Below, in pieces: positions 25,345 through 34,998 of a stretch of 64,000 nt of DNA. Location of the stretch: assembly GCA_023450935.1 (NCBI GenBank), contig JAEXGH010000026.1:51980-115979 (forward strand), read 5' to 3'. The position numbers and the translations under genes were made by a program. The notes under the pieces are model-generated. The model saw nothing but the letters and a program-made list of their open reading frames with translations. It ran no database searches and had not been told where the DNA came from. Source of the stretch: Verrucomicrobiota bacterium (GTDB taxonomy: Bacteria; Verrucomicrobiota; Verrucomicrobiia; Opitutales; Intestinicryptomonadaceae). The stretch's first letter is position 1, and each line of letters starts with the position of its first letter.

Positions 25345-26816
25345 TGAACTACCCGATAATCCTCAAAACACTCTCGATGGTAATGTTGACTATGTCCGCG
25401 GCTTTCTCGGCATGCGCGGGCGTTTCGGTGTTCTACGGCGATTCTCCGCTGGAGGCGGGCGCGCTGTCGTCGTGGGTGTGCGCGGTTGCGCTGTCGGTTA
25501 TGACGGCGTTTGCGCTCTATGTGCCCAGCCGCAACGCAAAAAGGGAGATCTTCAGGAAGGAGGCAATGTGCATTGTGGGCATCGCGTGGATTCTCACTTC
25601 GCTCGTGGGCGCGCTGCCGTATGCGATGATTTTGAGCTGCTCCGCGGCGGAGGCGATTTTCGAGTCCACAAGCGGAATAACAACCACGGGGGCGTCCGTG
25701 TTTTCCGACTTCTCGCAGTTTCCGCGCAGCCTGATGTTCTGGCGGTGTCTGTCGCACTGGATTGGCGGCTTGGGAGTTGTCGTGTTCTTCGTGGCCATAC
25801 TCTCTTTTTTGGGGGCGTCGGGAAAGATTTTGTATACGAACGAAAAGGGTTCGGACTCCGACGACTTGGAGGCGGCGCGCATAAAAAGCGGAATTTTGGG
25901 GATAATCCGCCTTTACGTCTTTCTTACCGCATGCTGTCTGGGGCTGTTTCTCTACTTCGGAATGCCGAAGTTCGACGCCGTATGCCACGCGTTTTCGGTG
26001 GTGTCTACGGGCGGATTTTCCACACGCCCCGACAGTTTTGCAGGCTACCAAAACTACGGTATTCTGTGGACTGCGATAGTTTTCATGTTTCTGGGCGGGA
26101 CGAATTTCCCGCTGCTGTTGGCGGTTGCGAAACTGCGTTTTGCAAAGCTGCGCGAAAACACCGAATTTTGGACATACGTTTTGATGTGCCTGACAGCCAC
26201 CGCCGTCGTCTGGACCACGCTGCTTTGCGTGTCCCCGCAGCGCACGCCGTTTGAAACGTTCACACACGGCGTGTTTCAAGTGGTATCCCTGATAACCACA
26301 ACGGGACTTTGCAGCGAAAACTACCAAACGTGGATTCCCGCCGCAAAAATGACGCTGTTGCTGCTGATTGTAGTCGGCGGCTGTTCTGGCTCGACATCGG
26401 GCGGGCTAAAGATCTTCCGCGCGGTGGCTGCATTCAGAATTTGCAGGCGCGAGACGGAAAAATCGTTTCGCCCGAAAGTCGTCAGAAACGTCTTCATAAA
26501 CGGGCGCGTTTTGAAGGACTCCGACGCGGCGGAAGTGCTTTCGTATTCCGTTTTGTATATGCTTGCGGCGGCGGGCGGAATGCTCGTGCTTACGCTGCTC
26601 GAACCGCGCATGAGCATGACGGGCTGCATTAGCGCGACGCTTGCAATGATAGGCAATGCGGGCCCCGGTTTTGCGGAGGTGGGGTGCGACGCAACCTACG
26701 GATTTATGAGTCCGTTTTCGCAAATAGTTCTTTCGGTTTTAATGGTTATGGGACGTCTTGAAATCTACGCCGTTTTGGTGCTTTTGATGCCCTCGCTCTG
26801 GAAAAAGTTTCAATAG
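25344..26816 (+). CDS. trkH: Trk potassium transporter membrane subunit TrkH
   Basis: A 490-residue membrane protein with about ten to twelve segments. The four selectivity-filter repeats can be picked out as short glycine-containing loops: STSGITTTGASVF, STGGFSTRP, TTTGLCS and IGNAGPGF. Together with TrkA it imports K+. GGAGG lies immediately upstream, inside the trkA end. pdxJ starts seven bases later. Confidence 0.94.
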   Translation: MNYPIILKTLSMVMLTMSAAFSACAGVSVFYGDSPLEAGALSSWVCAVALSVMTAFALYVPSRNAKREIFRKEAMCIVGIAWILTSLVGALPYAMILSCSAAEAIFESTSGITTTGASVFSDFSQFPRSLMFWRCLSHWIGGLGVVVFFVAILSFLGASGKILYTNEKGSDSDDLEAARIKSGILGIIRLYVFLTACCLGLFLYFGMPKFDAVCHAFSVVSTGGFSTRPDSFAGYQNYGILWTAIVFMFLGGTNFPLLLAVAKLRFAKLRENTEFWTYVLMCLTATAVVWTTLLCVSPQRTPFETFTHGVFQVVSLITTTGLCSENYQTWIPAAKMTLLLLIVVGGCSGSTSGGLKIFRAVAAFRICRRETEKSFRPKVVRNVFINGRVLKDSDAAEVLSYSVLYMLAAAGGMLVLTLLEPRMSMTGCISATLAMIGNAGPGFAEVGCDATYGFMSPFSQIVLSVLMVMGRLEIYAVLVLLMPSLWKKFQ

Positions 26817-26823
26817 GAAAGTT

Positions 26824-27576
26824 ATGACAAAATTAGGAGTAAACATCGACCACAGCGCCACTCTCAGACAGGCGCGATACAGGGGATACCCCGCCGACAC
26901 AAAGGTTATAGTAGAGCCCGACGTGCTTGAAATCGCGCTGCTTGCCGAAAAGGCGGGCGCTGATTCAATCACAGCCCACCTGCGTGAAGACCGCCGCCAC
27001 ATAAACGACCGCGACGTCCGCCGCCTCAAAGACAATATCGCCACAAAGCTTAACCTTGAAATGGCGTGCAACGACGACGTGCTGGAAGTAGCCCTGCAGG
27101 TTGTTCCCGCCTACGCGTGCCTCGTGCCGGAAAACCGCGCGGAGGTGACGACCGAAGGCGGGCTTGACCTCACGGCGAATTTCGACAAGACAAAACGCGT
27201 CGTAGACGCACTCGGGCAGAAGGGCGTTGTAGTCTCGCTTTTTATCGACCCCGAAGAACGCCAAATAGAGGCCGCCAAGAAAATGGGCGCGCCCGTCGTG
27301 GAGCTTCATACGGGCGCATACGCCAACGCATGGGGCGACGACGCCGAAGTCGAAAAACAGCTCGGCCGCCTTGCAAACGCCGCAAAACTGGCTCAACAAC
27401 TGGGAATAACGGTAAATTCGGGGCACGGAATAAACTACGCAAACGTATCGGGGCTGCTTGCAAAAACGTCGTTTAACGAACTGAACATAGGCCACTCCAT
27501 CGTCTGCCGCGCGCTAAGCGTGGGCATGGAAAGCGCAGTGGCGCAAATGAAGGCTCTGATTTCAAATGCCAGATAA
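26824..27576 (+). CDS. pdxJ: Pyridoxine 5'-phosphate synthase
   Basis: A 250-residue TIM-barrel enzyme making pyridoxine phosphate from deoxyxylulose phosphate and aminoacetone phosphate. GVNIDHSATLRQARY (5-19) and HLREDRRHI (about 57-65) carry the catalytic and phosphate-binding residues, and NSGHGINYANV is the C-terminal phosphate loop. GGAAAG precedes the start. Its 3' end overlaps acpS by 11 bases. Confidence 0.96.
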   Translation: MTKLGVNIDHSATLRQARYRGYPADTKVIVEPDVLEIALLAEKAGADSITAHLREDRRHINDRDVRRLKDNIATKLNLEMACNDDVLEVALQVVPAYACLVPENRAEVTTEGGLDLTANFDKTKRVVDALGQKGVVVSLFIDPEERQIEAAKKMGAPVVELHTGAYANAWGDDAEVEKQLGRLANAAKLAQQLGITVNSGHGINYANVSGLLAKTSFNELNIGHSIVCRALSVGMESAVAQMKALISNAR

Positions 27577-27970
27577 CGTAGACAACGCCGCCATAGCGGG
27601 GCTGGGGACCGACATCGCCGACGTCGCGCGGATAGCGAAAATGCTCTCCGATTACGGCGAAACGTTTCTCGGGCGCGTTTTCACGCCCGCCGAAATAGCC
27701 TACTGTTCGCGTGCGGCAAAGCCCGAAATCCACTATGCGGGCAGGTTCGCCGCAAAGGAGGCTATGGCGAAGGCACTCGGCACGGGCTTTTCGGGGGACA
27801 TCACAATGAAGAGCGTTTCGGTGGAAAACGACCCATCTACCTCCGCGCCAATCGCCGTTTTGGACGAAGCCGCAGCGCGGAGAATGCGGACGCTGGGAGC
27901 TAAAAAAATGCTCGTAAGCATTACGCACCTCAAAGACTACGCGCAAGCAACGGCAATTTTATCGAGATGA
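27566..27970 (+). CDS. acpS: Holo-[acyl-carrier-protein] synthase
   Basis: A 134-residue phosphopantetheinyl transferase that loads coenzyme A's arm onto ACP. The Mg-binding motifs are GTDIADVARI (D at residue 15) and RFAAKEAMAKAL (E near 60). It overlaps both pdxJ and the following nnr gene, as often seen for the pdxJ-acpS-nnr cluster. Confidence 0.95.
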   Translation: MPDNVDNAAIAGLGTDIADVARIAKMLSDYGETFLGRVFTPAEIAYCSRAAKPEIHYAGRFAAKEAMAKALGTGFSGDITMKSVSVENDPSTSAPIAVLDEAAARRMRTLGAKKMLVSITHLKDYAQATAILSR

Positions 27971-29499
27971 ACCCGAAGATTTTCGCACCAGTCCTCACCA
28001 ATGCGCAATCGGCAGACTTCGAGCGCGCGTTTTTCGCCGAAACAAAAACTTCTGCGCGAGCGGTGATAGCGAACGTGGGCGCAAAAATAGCGCATTGTTT
28101 TTCGGAGGAATTCGGCGGGTTCGCTGCGGACGACAAACCGATTTTGGCGGCTCTCGGCTCGGGACACAACGCCGCCGACGCACTCGCGTTCCTGCATGCG
28201 CTTGCGCCGAAAAACAAAATCGTGCTGCTTGCCCCGCCGAGAGAAAGATTGAAACCCGACACGCTTTTTTGCCTCGAACAGCTCGAAAAATCTACGGACA
28301 CGGTTTTTGCCGCGTCTGTGGGCGACATCAAACAAACGCGCTTTGCGCTTGTTGTGGAGGGACTTTCCGGCATGAGCTACCGCCCGCCAATGCGCCCCGA
28401 TATGCGCGAAAAAATCGAATTTCTGAACGCAGCTGAAGCCGACCTAAAAATTTCAATCGACGTTCCCGCCGGCATCTGCGACACACCCGAAGCCGACGCC
28501 CCGCGCTTCCGCGCCGACGCAACCTACGCAACGGCAATCGCCAAACAGTGCCTGTTTGAAAACAGGGAGCAAGTAGGGCGCGTGCGTTTTATTGACGTCG
28601 GATTTTTCGAAAATGCGCGTCCGCAAACGCATAGGTTCGTCGTTGCGCAAAACGCGCTCGAGATTCTCGCAAAGCCGCGTCCTTCGGTTTCCGACAAGCG
28701 CGCTTTCGGGCGTTTGCTTGCGGTTTCCGGTTCGGAGACATATGCGGGAGCGGCACTGCTAAACGCAAAGGCTGCAATTCGCGGCGGGTGCGGATTCGTC
28801 TACGCCTGCGCTCCCGAAAATTTCAAACCCGCCTTTTGCGCCGCCGAGCCTTCTGTAATTTGGCTTGAATGTTCCGCCGACGAAAGCGGCGCGCACGCCC
28901 TCGAAAATTTTCCGGAAATAAACGCAATGGCGCGCAACGCCGACGCGCTCCTGTGCGGTTCGGGTTTGACGCGCTCGCGCGAAAGCGCGGTGCTTGTGCG
29001 GGAAATCCTCAAAAATAACCCCGACCTCCCCGCGGTAATCGACGCCGACGCCATAACCGCGGAAACGCTTGAAACCGCAAAAAACCGCGGTGCGGTCTCC
29101 GTGATAACCCCGCACGAGGGCGAATTCTTGCGCATCGCCCCCGACGTTTCCGACAAATCGCTGCTGGAATGCGCAAAAAAATACGGGTGCGTGGTGATGC
29201 TGAAGTCGAATATGACGCGTATTTGCGACGGCAAAAAGATAGTCTACTCCACGCGAGGTTCTCCCGCGTTGGCGCGCGCGGGAAGCGGCGACATTCTCTG
29301 CGCGTTGACGGGCGCACTGCTCGCAAACAAAAACCTCCGCCGAACACTTGCGGGCGCGGAGCTTGAAACCGCGACGGTCTGCGCGTCTCTGGCGGCGCAG
29401 TGGCTTGGAATCGCCGCCGAACGCGCGGCGGCAAAGGCGACAGAAACCCCTCTTGCGGCATCGGACATAATTGAAAATCTCAAATACGCCATCAGATGA
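27967..29499 (+). CDS. nnr: Bifunctional NAD(P)H-hydrate epimerase / ADP-dependent dehydratase
   Basis: A 510-residue metabolite-repair enzyme. The N-terminal half is the YjeF_N epimerase (ALGSGHNAADALAFLHAL near residue 58, SIDVPAGICDTP near 160). The C-terminal half is the YjeF_C/ribokinase-like dehydratase, with CGSGLTRSRES, TPHEGEFLRI and the catalytic ARAGSGDILCAL. It overlaps acpS and dprA by four bases each. Together the halves restore hydrated NADH and NADPH. Confidence 0.93.
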   Translation: MNPKIFAPVLTNAQSADFERAFFAETKTSARAVIANVGAKIAHCFSEEFGGFAADDKPILAALGSGHNAADALAFLHALAPKNKIVLLAPPRERLKPDTLFCLEQLEKSTDTVFAASVGDIKQTRFALVVEGLSGMSYRPPMRPDMREKIEFLNAAEADLKISIDVPAGICDTPEADAPRFRADATYATAIAKQCLFENREQVGRVRFIDVGFFENARPQTHRFVVAQNALEILAKPRPSVSDKRAFGRLLAVSGSETYAGAALLNAKAAIRGGCGFVYACAPENFKPAFCAAEPSVIWLECSADESGAHALENFPEINAMARNADALLCGSGLTRSRESAVLVREILKNNPDLPAVIDADAITAETLETAKNRGAVSVITPHEGEFLRIAPDVSDKSLLECAKKYGCVVMLKSNMTRICDGKKIVYSTRGSPALARAGSGDILCALTGALLANKNLRRTLAGAELETATVCASLAAQWLGIAAERAAAKATETPLAASDIIENLKYAIR

Positions 29500-30710
29500 C
29501 CGAATCGGAAATTTCCTACATAAAACTCTGCGCAATAAAAGACATCGGCGCGGTGACGGCAAGGCGGCTGCTCGAACATTTCGGCTCGCCCGAAGCCGTG
29601 TTTGCCGCGAACAAAGACGAACTTTTGCGCGTCGAAAAAATCGGCGCAAAAACGGCGGAATCGCTGCTTGCGGGGCGCGACAGCGTTGACGTGTCGAAGA
29701 TAGCAGACGCCATGGCACGCATTGGAGCGCGCTACGTTTCGTATAAAAACCCGAACTACCCCAAACAGCTCGCGCAGCTCCCCGACAAACCAATAGGGCT
29801 TTATTGCATAGGCGAAGCCGACCTTTCCGCGCCCTGTATTTCTATTGTCGGCTCCCGCAACTGCACGGTCTACGGACAGCTAACCGCGCGGAAATTCGCC
29901 GCTGAGTTCGCCCGCGCGGGCTACACTGTCGTAAGCGGAATGGCGCGCGGAATCGACGCAATGGCGCATTTGGGCGCGCTGGAGGCGGGAGGCAAGACAA
30001 TAGCGGTGCTCGGTTCGGGAGTTGACGTAGTGTATCCGCCCGAAAATTTCGACCTGTATAAAAAGATTGCGGCGGCGGGCGCGGCGGTGTCGGAATTTCC
30101 GATGGGAACGCGCGCCGACAGGCAGAATTTTCCCATAAGAAACAGGATTGTTGCGGGACTTTCGGCGGCGACTGTAGTGATTGAATCGGACATAAAAGGC
30201 GGCAGTATGATTACCGCGCGTATTGCGGGCGAATACGGGCGCGACGTTTTCGCCGTCCCCGGAAGAATCGACTCCTCGTTGAGCCGCGGCTGCAACGCGC
30301 TGATTAAAGACGGCGCATTTCTGGCGGAGAGCGCGGCCGACGTAATAGACGCGCTCAACTTTGCGCGCCCAGTCCAACCCGATTTATTCGACGCCGCGCC
30401 CGCACGGCAAGTCTCTGCGACGAATCGGCAGCCGGCGCAAAAACGCGGGCAGCCGGTTTCCGGAAACTCCATTCATTCGGGAAACGACGCGCCGCAAAAC
30501 GCGCCGCAGCCCAAACCTACCCCCGCGCTTGCGGGCGACGAGCTCGCGCTTTTCAGATTGATTGAGCGCGAAAAAACAATACATGTAGACGCCATCGCCG
30601 AACTTTCGGGAATGGGAATGAAACGTTGCCTGCCCGTTCTGCTTATGCTCGAAATAAAACGCCTTGTAGGCAAAGACGCGGGCGGGAACTGGTCGTTGAA
30701 AGGAAACTGA
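29496..30710 (+). CDS. dprA: DNA processing protein DprA
   Basis: A 404-residue protein that loads RecA on incoming single-stranded DNA in natural transformation. An N-terminal helix-hairpin-helix-like part (about 10-60) is followed by the Rossmann-like domain with IVGSRNCTVYG, SGMARGIDAMAH, GSGVDVVYPPEN and FPIRNRIVAGLS. A low-complexity linker (about 285-345) leads to a C-terminal winged helix (about 350-400). It follows nnr with a four-base overlap and precedes a GntR regulator by one base. Confidence 0.95.
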   Translation: MTESEISYIKLCAIKDIGAVTARRLLEHFGSPEAVFAANKDELLRVEKIGAKTAESLLAGRDSVDVSKIADAMARIGARYVSYKNPNYPKQLAQLPDKPIGLYCIGEADLSAPCISIVGSRNCTVYGQLTARKFAAEFARAGYTVVSGMARGIDAMAHLGALEAGGKTIAVLGSGVDVVYPPENFDLYKKIAAAGAAVSEFPMGTRADRQNFPIRNRIVAGLSAATVVIESDIKGGSMITARIAGEYGRDVFAVPGRIDSSLSRGCNALIKDGAFLAESAADVIDALNFARPVQPDLFDAAPARQVSATNRQPAQKRGQPVSGNSIHSGNDAPQNAPQPKPTPALAGDELALFRLIEREKTIHVDAIAELSGMGMKRCLPVLLMLEIKRLVGKDAGGNWSLKGN

Positions 30711-30711
30711 C

Positions 30712-31437
30712 ATGACAAACAAGCCCAAATATCTCGTTGTAGCCGATGCCATTGCGCGCAAAATAAAAAACGGAAAATTCGCCGCAGGCGAAACAATTCC
30801 GTCGGAAAACGGCATAGCAAAACTGTGGAACGTAAGCGGCGCTACTTCCCGAAAAGCCCATCTGGAACTGGAGATGCGCGGGCTTGTAAAGCGCGTTAAA
30901 GGCAAGGGGACAGTCGTTCTTGGCGGCAAAGATTTTATGCTCAGCCGCGTGCTCGGTTCTCCGAACGCAATACGCGGAAACTTCGCCGAAAATCTCAAGC
31001 GCGAGGGCATAAAATCGGAAAACAAAACTCTTGAAAAGCGGACGTTCAAAGGCAGAATCAGCGCGCAAATAGGCGGCAATTTCTACGAGATGGCGGGCTT
31101 AATAACGTCAATCAGAACGCTGCGCTACGGCAACGGAATCCTGCTGAAAGACGAAACGGTTTTTCTGGCTGCGGCACCCTCCGAAACGGACGATTTCTAC
31201 TCGTCGGGCAGCCTCCCTGCCCTGCTTTCCGCCTGCGGATTCGATGTGGAAAGAGTGGACAGAAACATCAGCGCGCAACCGCTTCCGGCAACCGACAACC
31301 GCTTCGACAAATCGACAACAGCCGCCGTCCTGTTTCTGGAGGGCGCGTGCGTTTCAAAATCCAAAAAGGTAGTGGCAATAGAAAAGTCGCTATACAACGG
31401 CTCGCTTTATAAGTTCACGGTTTCCACTCCGCTTTAG
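30712..31437 (+). CDS. GntR-family transcriptional regulator
   Basis: A 241-residue regulator. The N-terminal winged helix has the standard form AIARKIKNGKFAAGETIPS, ENGIAKLWNVSGATSRKA, and GKGTVV (about 12-70). The C-terminal 160 residues resemble a divergent UTRA ligand domain, of the HutC subfamily type, but I cannot name the ligand. It is the last gene of the long plus-strand run starting at trkA and is followed by a convergent trmH. Confidence 0.8.
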   Translation: MTNKPKYLVVADAIARKIKNGKFAAGETIPSENGIAKLWNVSGATSRKAHLELEMRGLVKRVKGKGTVVLGGKDFMLSRVLGSPNAIRGNFAENLKREGIKSENKTLEKRTFKGRISAQIGGNFYEMAGLITSIRTLRYGNGILLKDETVFLAAAPSETDDFYSSGSLPALLSACGFDVERVDRNISAQPLPATDNRFDKSTTAAVLFLEGACVSKSKKVVAIEKSLYNGSLYKFTVSTPL

Positions 31438-31553
31438 GTTCGTAAAGAGGGGAAAGCCGGAACGCGCCGATAACTTCCCTCCCCCCACGCAAAGCCGGAC
31501 GAACGACCGCCTCGCAAAGGCGAATCGGGAAGAGGCCCAAGCCAAGCGGCGGC

Positions 31554-32252
31554 TTAAATGAAATCGCGCCAGTTTGAGACCGAGATTTTAAGCCATTCAA
31601 GCAGAAGTTCGTCGCGCTGCTTGCCGTCCAAAAACCAGTCGGGGCGCGCACGCCCGCGCTCGGAAAAATTCGACAGGCACAACGCCGAAAAAACCGACAA
31701 ATTAAAGCTCTGCGCAAACCCGAACATATCGACCGAAAACGTGAAATCCGCCATCTCCCGCGCCGTCTGCGAAAGCCCAGTAAGTTCCGTGCCAATCATC
31801 AGCGCAAGCGGCTTGTCGAGCGGAACGTCGGAAAGCTTTGCTGGCGCGCCCAGCACCGAAGCCGCCAAAACGTATCCGCGCGAGCGCAGGTCGGAAAGCG
31901 CGCGCCGCGTATTTTCGGTATGCTCGGGGTAGACAGTATGGTCTTTGGGCATTCCGTTTTTCTGTATGCGCGCAAGCGGCGAAGTGTAGCGGCGCACCGT
32001 CTGCCACTTAGACACCCCCGTATCGACATTCGAGCTTATGCGCAGGCGGAATTTGTTTTCTATAAAATGGACTTCCTGAAGACCGAAGGCATCGCAGTTG
32101 CGTAAAACAGCGGCGGCGTTGTGCGGCTGGAATATATCCTCCAAAACCACGGTGAGCCTGCGCGTCCTGTTTGCGGCGGCGTGCGCCATTTTGGCGAAGC
32201 GCGAGGGCGAAATGCGCGCCGCCAGAATTTCTATTTTTTCGGAAGTGGTCAT
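31554..32252 (-). CDS. trmH: tRNA/rRNA 2'-O-methyltransferase of the SpoU family (TrmH-like)
   Basis: A 232-residue SPOUT methyltransferase. IFQPHNAAAVLRNCDAFG (motif 1), LMIGTELTGLS (motif 2) and FNLSVFSALCL (motif 3) form the trefoil-knot cofactor site. Absence of a long N-terminal domain and the tail after motif 3 fit TrmH, which methylates guanosine 18 of tRNA. The start at 32252 overlaps the dus stop (ATGA). It is co-transcribed with dus, another tRNA modifier. Confidence 0.88.
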   Translation of the reverse strand: MTTSEKIEILAARISPSRFAKMAHAAANRTRRLTVVLEDIFQPHNAAAVLRNCDAFGLQEVHFIENKFRLRISSNVDTGVSKWQTVRRYTSPLARIQKNGMPKDHTVYPEHTENTRRALSDLRSRGYVLAASVLGAPAKLSDVPLDKPLALMIGTELTGLSQTAREMADFTFSVDMFGFAQSFNLSVFSALCLSNFSERGRARPDWFLDGKQRDELLLEWLKISVSNWRDFI

Positions 32253-33280
32253 TGTTCGCAATTAGGGCGCGCGCACAGGTTTTGGTAGCCCGCACAGTTG
32301 AATTTTTCGGCGGAATTTTTCCCCGCAAGATGGGTGTCGCACACGCGCAGAAGCGCGTCGATACCTTCGGCGCGACGCATTTGCGCAAGAAACTCTCCGT
32401 TTTCGTCAACGCCTACGGCTATGAAATTGAGGAATTTTTTCAGCCTTGAATCGGCATGTTTTATCCTCGGAGAATGCCTTTTTATATTTTCGCACAACAT
32501 TTCAACATACCATCTGACATCGAGCAACGTTGGGGCAAAAACCGGCAACCCCGCGAGCTTTTCGCGTATTTGCCTGAAAATCCACGGATTCCTCACCGCT
32601 CCGCGTCCCGACATAACACCCGAACACGCCGTTGTTGCGCGAATTTCCGCCGCCGTTTCGGCGCAGTCTACGTCGCCGTTTACGATAACAGGAATGTCAG
32701 CCGATGCCGCCGCTCCGGCTATTTTTGCGTAATTTGCCCTGCCGCGATACAGCTGCTTTACCGTGCGCCCGTGGACCGTTATAAAGTCCGCACCGCAGTC
32801 GCGGACAAGTTTGAACAAATCGGGAAACTCTTCGTCGGACTCGAACCCCAAGCGCATTTTCACGCTCAGACACCTATCCCATGCCGAACGCATTGCTTTG
32901 AGAATCGACTCTACTTTTTTCGGGTCTCTGAGCAGCCCCCCGCCCGCGTTTTTCTTGTAGATTTTCGGCGCGGGACAGCCAAGATTAAGGTCGAGCATTT
33001 CCACTTCGGGATAGCCACACAGCCGCTCCGCCGCGCGGGCGATATGGAGTTCGTCGCAGCCGATGAACTGGGCTACAACCCTGCTGCCCGCGGGGCGCGA
33101 ACGGACGGCCTTGAGAACGGATTCGTCAAAATTGAAATACTCGTGGATTCTGAAATACTCCGCCGCAAAAAAATCGGGCGCGTCGCTCGAAGCTATTATG
33201 TTCATAAAACCGACGTCGGAAATATCCTGCATCGGAGCAAGAAACGTGACAAAATCGCCCTTTGCAAAGGGGGCCGACAT
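32249..33280 (-). CDS. dus: tRNA-dihydrouridine synthase
   Basis: A 343-residue flavoenzyme reducing uridines in tRNA. APMQDISDVGF (16-26) binds FMN, NLGCPAPKIYKKNAGGGLL holds the catalytic cysteine, VHGRTVKQLYRG and IVNGDVDC complete the barrel, and MSGRGAVRNPWIF is the phosphate-binding end. The subtype (DusA/B/C) is not decided. It sits two bases from the BFN gene and overlaps trmH. Confidence 0.93.
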   Translation of the reverse strand: MSAPFAKGDFVTFLAPMQDISDVGFMNIIASSDAPDFFAAEYFRIHEYFNFDESVLKAVRSRPAGSRVVAQFIGCDELHIARAAERLCGYPEVEMLDLNLGCPAPKIYKKNAGGGLLRDPKKVESILKAMRSAWDRCLSVKMRLGFESDEEFPDLFKLVRDCGADFITVHGRTVKQLYRGRANYAKIAGAAASADIPVIVNGDVDCAETAAEIRATTACSGVMSGRGAVRNPWIFRQIREKLAGLPVFAPTLLDVRWYVEMLCENIKRHSPRIKHADSRLKKFLNFIAVGVDENGEFLAQMRRAEGIDALLRVCDTHLAGKNSAEKFNCAGYQNLCARPNCEQ

Positions 33281-33281
33281 A

Positions 33282-33725
33282 TCAGAAATCGCCCTTTAGT
33301 TTGTGGTATGCCCGCGAAGTATCCTCTATTCTGCCGAGAACTTCGGCGTCAACATACACGGGAGCACAACAGCGCAGTGCCAAAGCGACGGCGTCGCTCG
33401 GACGGGCGTCGATTTCCGAAATAACCGTTGACTCGCCGCGTTTTACCGCAAGGGTAACGCGCGCAAAATATATGCCGCATTCCTCGTTGTATAAATCCAC
33501 GCGGACAACTTTGCACGACATCGATGCAAGGACTTCGCGGAAAAACTCGAACGTAGTGGGACGTTCGCCCGACATGCCGTCAATTGCCGACTTGAGATTG
33601 TCGTATTTGGACGCGTCCATATTTACGGCAAAAATCTTCTCCGATGTCTCGAAAAAAAGCGAACATCCGTATGGCGACGGCAAAACATCGATGGGTGTTG
33701 CGGCTATGTATTTTTCCTTGTTCAT
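33282..33725 (-). CDS. Bifunctional-nuclease-domain (BFN, DUF151) protein
   Basis: A 147-residue protein carrying a BFN domain. The signature EIDARPSDAVALALR (about 105-119) and the preceding FARVTLAVKRG are typical. Plant and algal members have been reported with nuclease activity; the bacterial role is not established. Its start lies just past the rpsT terminator, and it leads the BFN-dus-trmH operon. Confidence 0.85.
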   Translation of the reverse strand: MNKEKYIAATPIDVLPSPYGCSLFFETSEKIFAVNMDASKYDNLKSAIDGMSGERPTTFEFFREVLASMSCKVVRVDLYNEECGIYFARVTLAVKRGESTVISEIDARPSDAVALALRCCAPVYVDAEVLGRIEDTSRAYHKLKGDF

Positions 33726-33744
33726 CTACGTCTATAAACATAAA

Positions 33745-33771
33745 AACTTTCGACCCAATCGGTCGAAAGTT
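33745..33771 (-). terminator. Rho-independent terminator downstream of rpsT
   Basis: Perfect 11-base arms AACTTTCGACC and GGTCGAAAGTT around a five-base loop, followed on the minus strand by TTTTTATG. A second GC-rich palindrome (CTCCCCG-CGG-CGGGGAG, 33781-33797) lies between it and the rpsT stop. Confidence 0.75.
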
Positions 33772-33806
33772 AATAACCGGCTCCCCGCGGCGGGGAGACG
33801 CTTCCG

Positions 33807-34064
33807 CTACTTGGAAAGCTTCGCTGCGGTCTTTGCCAAGCGGCTCTTTACGCGCGCGGCCTTGTTCGGGTGGACAATACCTTTTTTGCTCGCCTTATCG
33901 AGGGCCGAAGCGAGATCCGCACCCGACTTTTTCAAAGATTCTACGTCGGCACTTGCGGCGACCGCTTTCGACAACGTCTTAATACGGCTGCGAACCGTGC
34001 GGTTCTGCGCCGTGCGCGTAGCTGTTCTGCGAATGTCTTTCTTGGATGATTTATTATTAGCCAT
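33807..34064 (-). CDS. rpsT: 30S ribosomal protein S20
   Basis: An 85-residue basic protein. SSKKDIRRTATRTAQNRTVR near the N-terminus and KGIVHPNKAARVKSRLAK near the C-terminus are the conserved 16S rRNA-binding segments. Length is normal. It is monocistronic, ending in a strong terminator. The 190 bases upstream to the next gene are AT-rich and should hold its promoter. Confidence 0.97.
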   Translation of the reverse strand: MANNKSSKKDIRRTATRTAQNRTVRSRIKTLSKAVAASADVESLKKSGADLASALDKASKKGIVHPNKAARVKSRLAKTAAKLSK

Positions 34065-34254
34065 AATATACGTTTTTAAAAAGGTTTTTGAATGATATAA
34101 AAGGAATATGAAACGGATTTTTTCTTCGATTGCAACAAAAAATTTCAGAGTTTTTATTTATCAAAATATTACAACCGCCCAGTTTCGGCGTCGGGGCAAA
34201 CGCTGCGCATACGGCTTCCCGCCGCGCGTGCGAAATGGGATTGCAAAGTTGCGC

Positions 34255-34911
34255 TTAAATTTTGAAATTCAGGTAATCCGAAGCGTATTGCTCCGCCGTT
34301 TTGGAAACCTTTGCCGCCGCAGCGTCAAGCTCGCCGACGTTGTGGAATTCGACTGACCCCACATCGACCGTCGAAAACGGCAGCGGAATTACAAGCTTGT
34401 CCCAACTCGGAATTCTGATTCCGTGCCGAACCCTGAAACGCAGGAACGCAACCCGCACCCCCGAAGCCTCCGACACCACATAAAAGCCGCGCTTTGCCAC
34501 ATTCGCCGGCCCGACGGGACCATCGGGGGTTATGAAAACGTCGCACCCCGATTTCAGCGTCTCGACTAAATCTACAATCGCCGCCCTGCCCCTGCGCTTG
34601 TGCGAACCGCGCACGCAGCGGATTCCCATCATGTTGAAAAACGCCACCAGATAGGCGGCGTCGCGGCTTGCGCTGACAAGCCCAGCCATGTCGAGTTCCG
34701 GGCGGAAAAACAACTTGCACTTCGCCAATAGAACCAGCGCGCTGTGCCACGCAATCCCTATTATGCGTTCCCTGCGCGACAGCATTTCGGCAGCTTCGGG
34801 GGTAGGCTTGAAACGGATTGTTGCCAAAAGCAGACGAACCGCCGCGAAAATCGGGGCAACCAAAATGTAATGCCGAAGCGTCGGATTGTATACGTCGGGA
34901 GTCTTTTCCAT
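34255..34911 (-). CDS. DUF374 lysophospholipid acyltransferase-like protein
   Basis: A 218-residue protein related to the LPLAT acyltransferases. GIAWHSALVLLAKC holds the conserved histidine, RGSHKRRGRAA follows, and ITPDGPVGPANVAKRG is the DUF374 signature with the PDGPxGP motif. The frame extends to 35031, but ATG at 34911 gives the normal N-terminus. It may work in lipid A or phospholipid acylation; the substrate is unknown. It is divergent from the chagasin-like gene. Confidence 0.8.
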   Translation of the reverse strand: MEKTPDVYNPTLRHYILVAPIFAAVRLLLATIRFKPTPEAAEMLSRRERIIGIAWHSALVLLAKCKLFFRPELDMAGLVSASRDAAYLVAFFNMMGIRCVRGSHKRRGRAAIVDLVETLKSGCDVFITPDGPVGPANVAKRGFYVVSEASGVRVAFLRFRVRHGIRIPSWDKLVIPLPFSTVDVGSVEFHNVGELDAAAAKVSKTAEQYASDYLNFKI

Positions 34912-34998
34912 ATTGCGGTGAATATGCCCTAACGTCGGAATCGGTTCAAGAAAAAACGACGCTTGCAAAATCGGCGCAAGTTCGTATAATCGCCGATT

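Noticed and set aside
25086..26327. 413-codon minus-strand frame across trkA/trkH
   Set aside because: Antisense to two well-supported genes; no domain features.
34108..34356. 82-codon plus-strand frame near rpsT
   Set aside because: Overlaps the end of the DUF374 gene, has no ribosome binding site and an unlikely composition.
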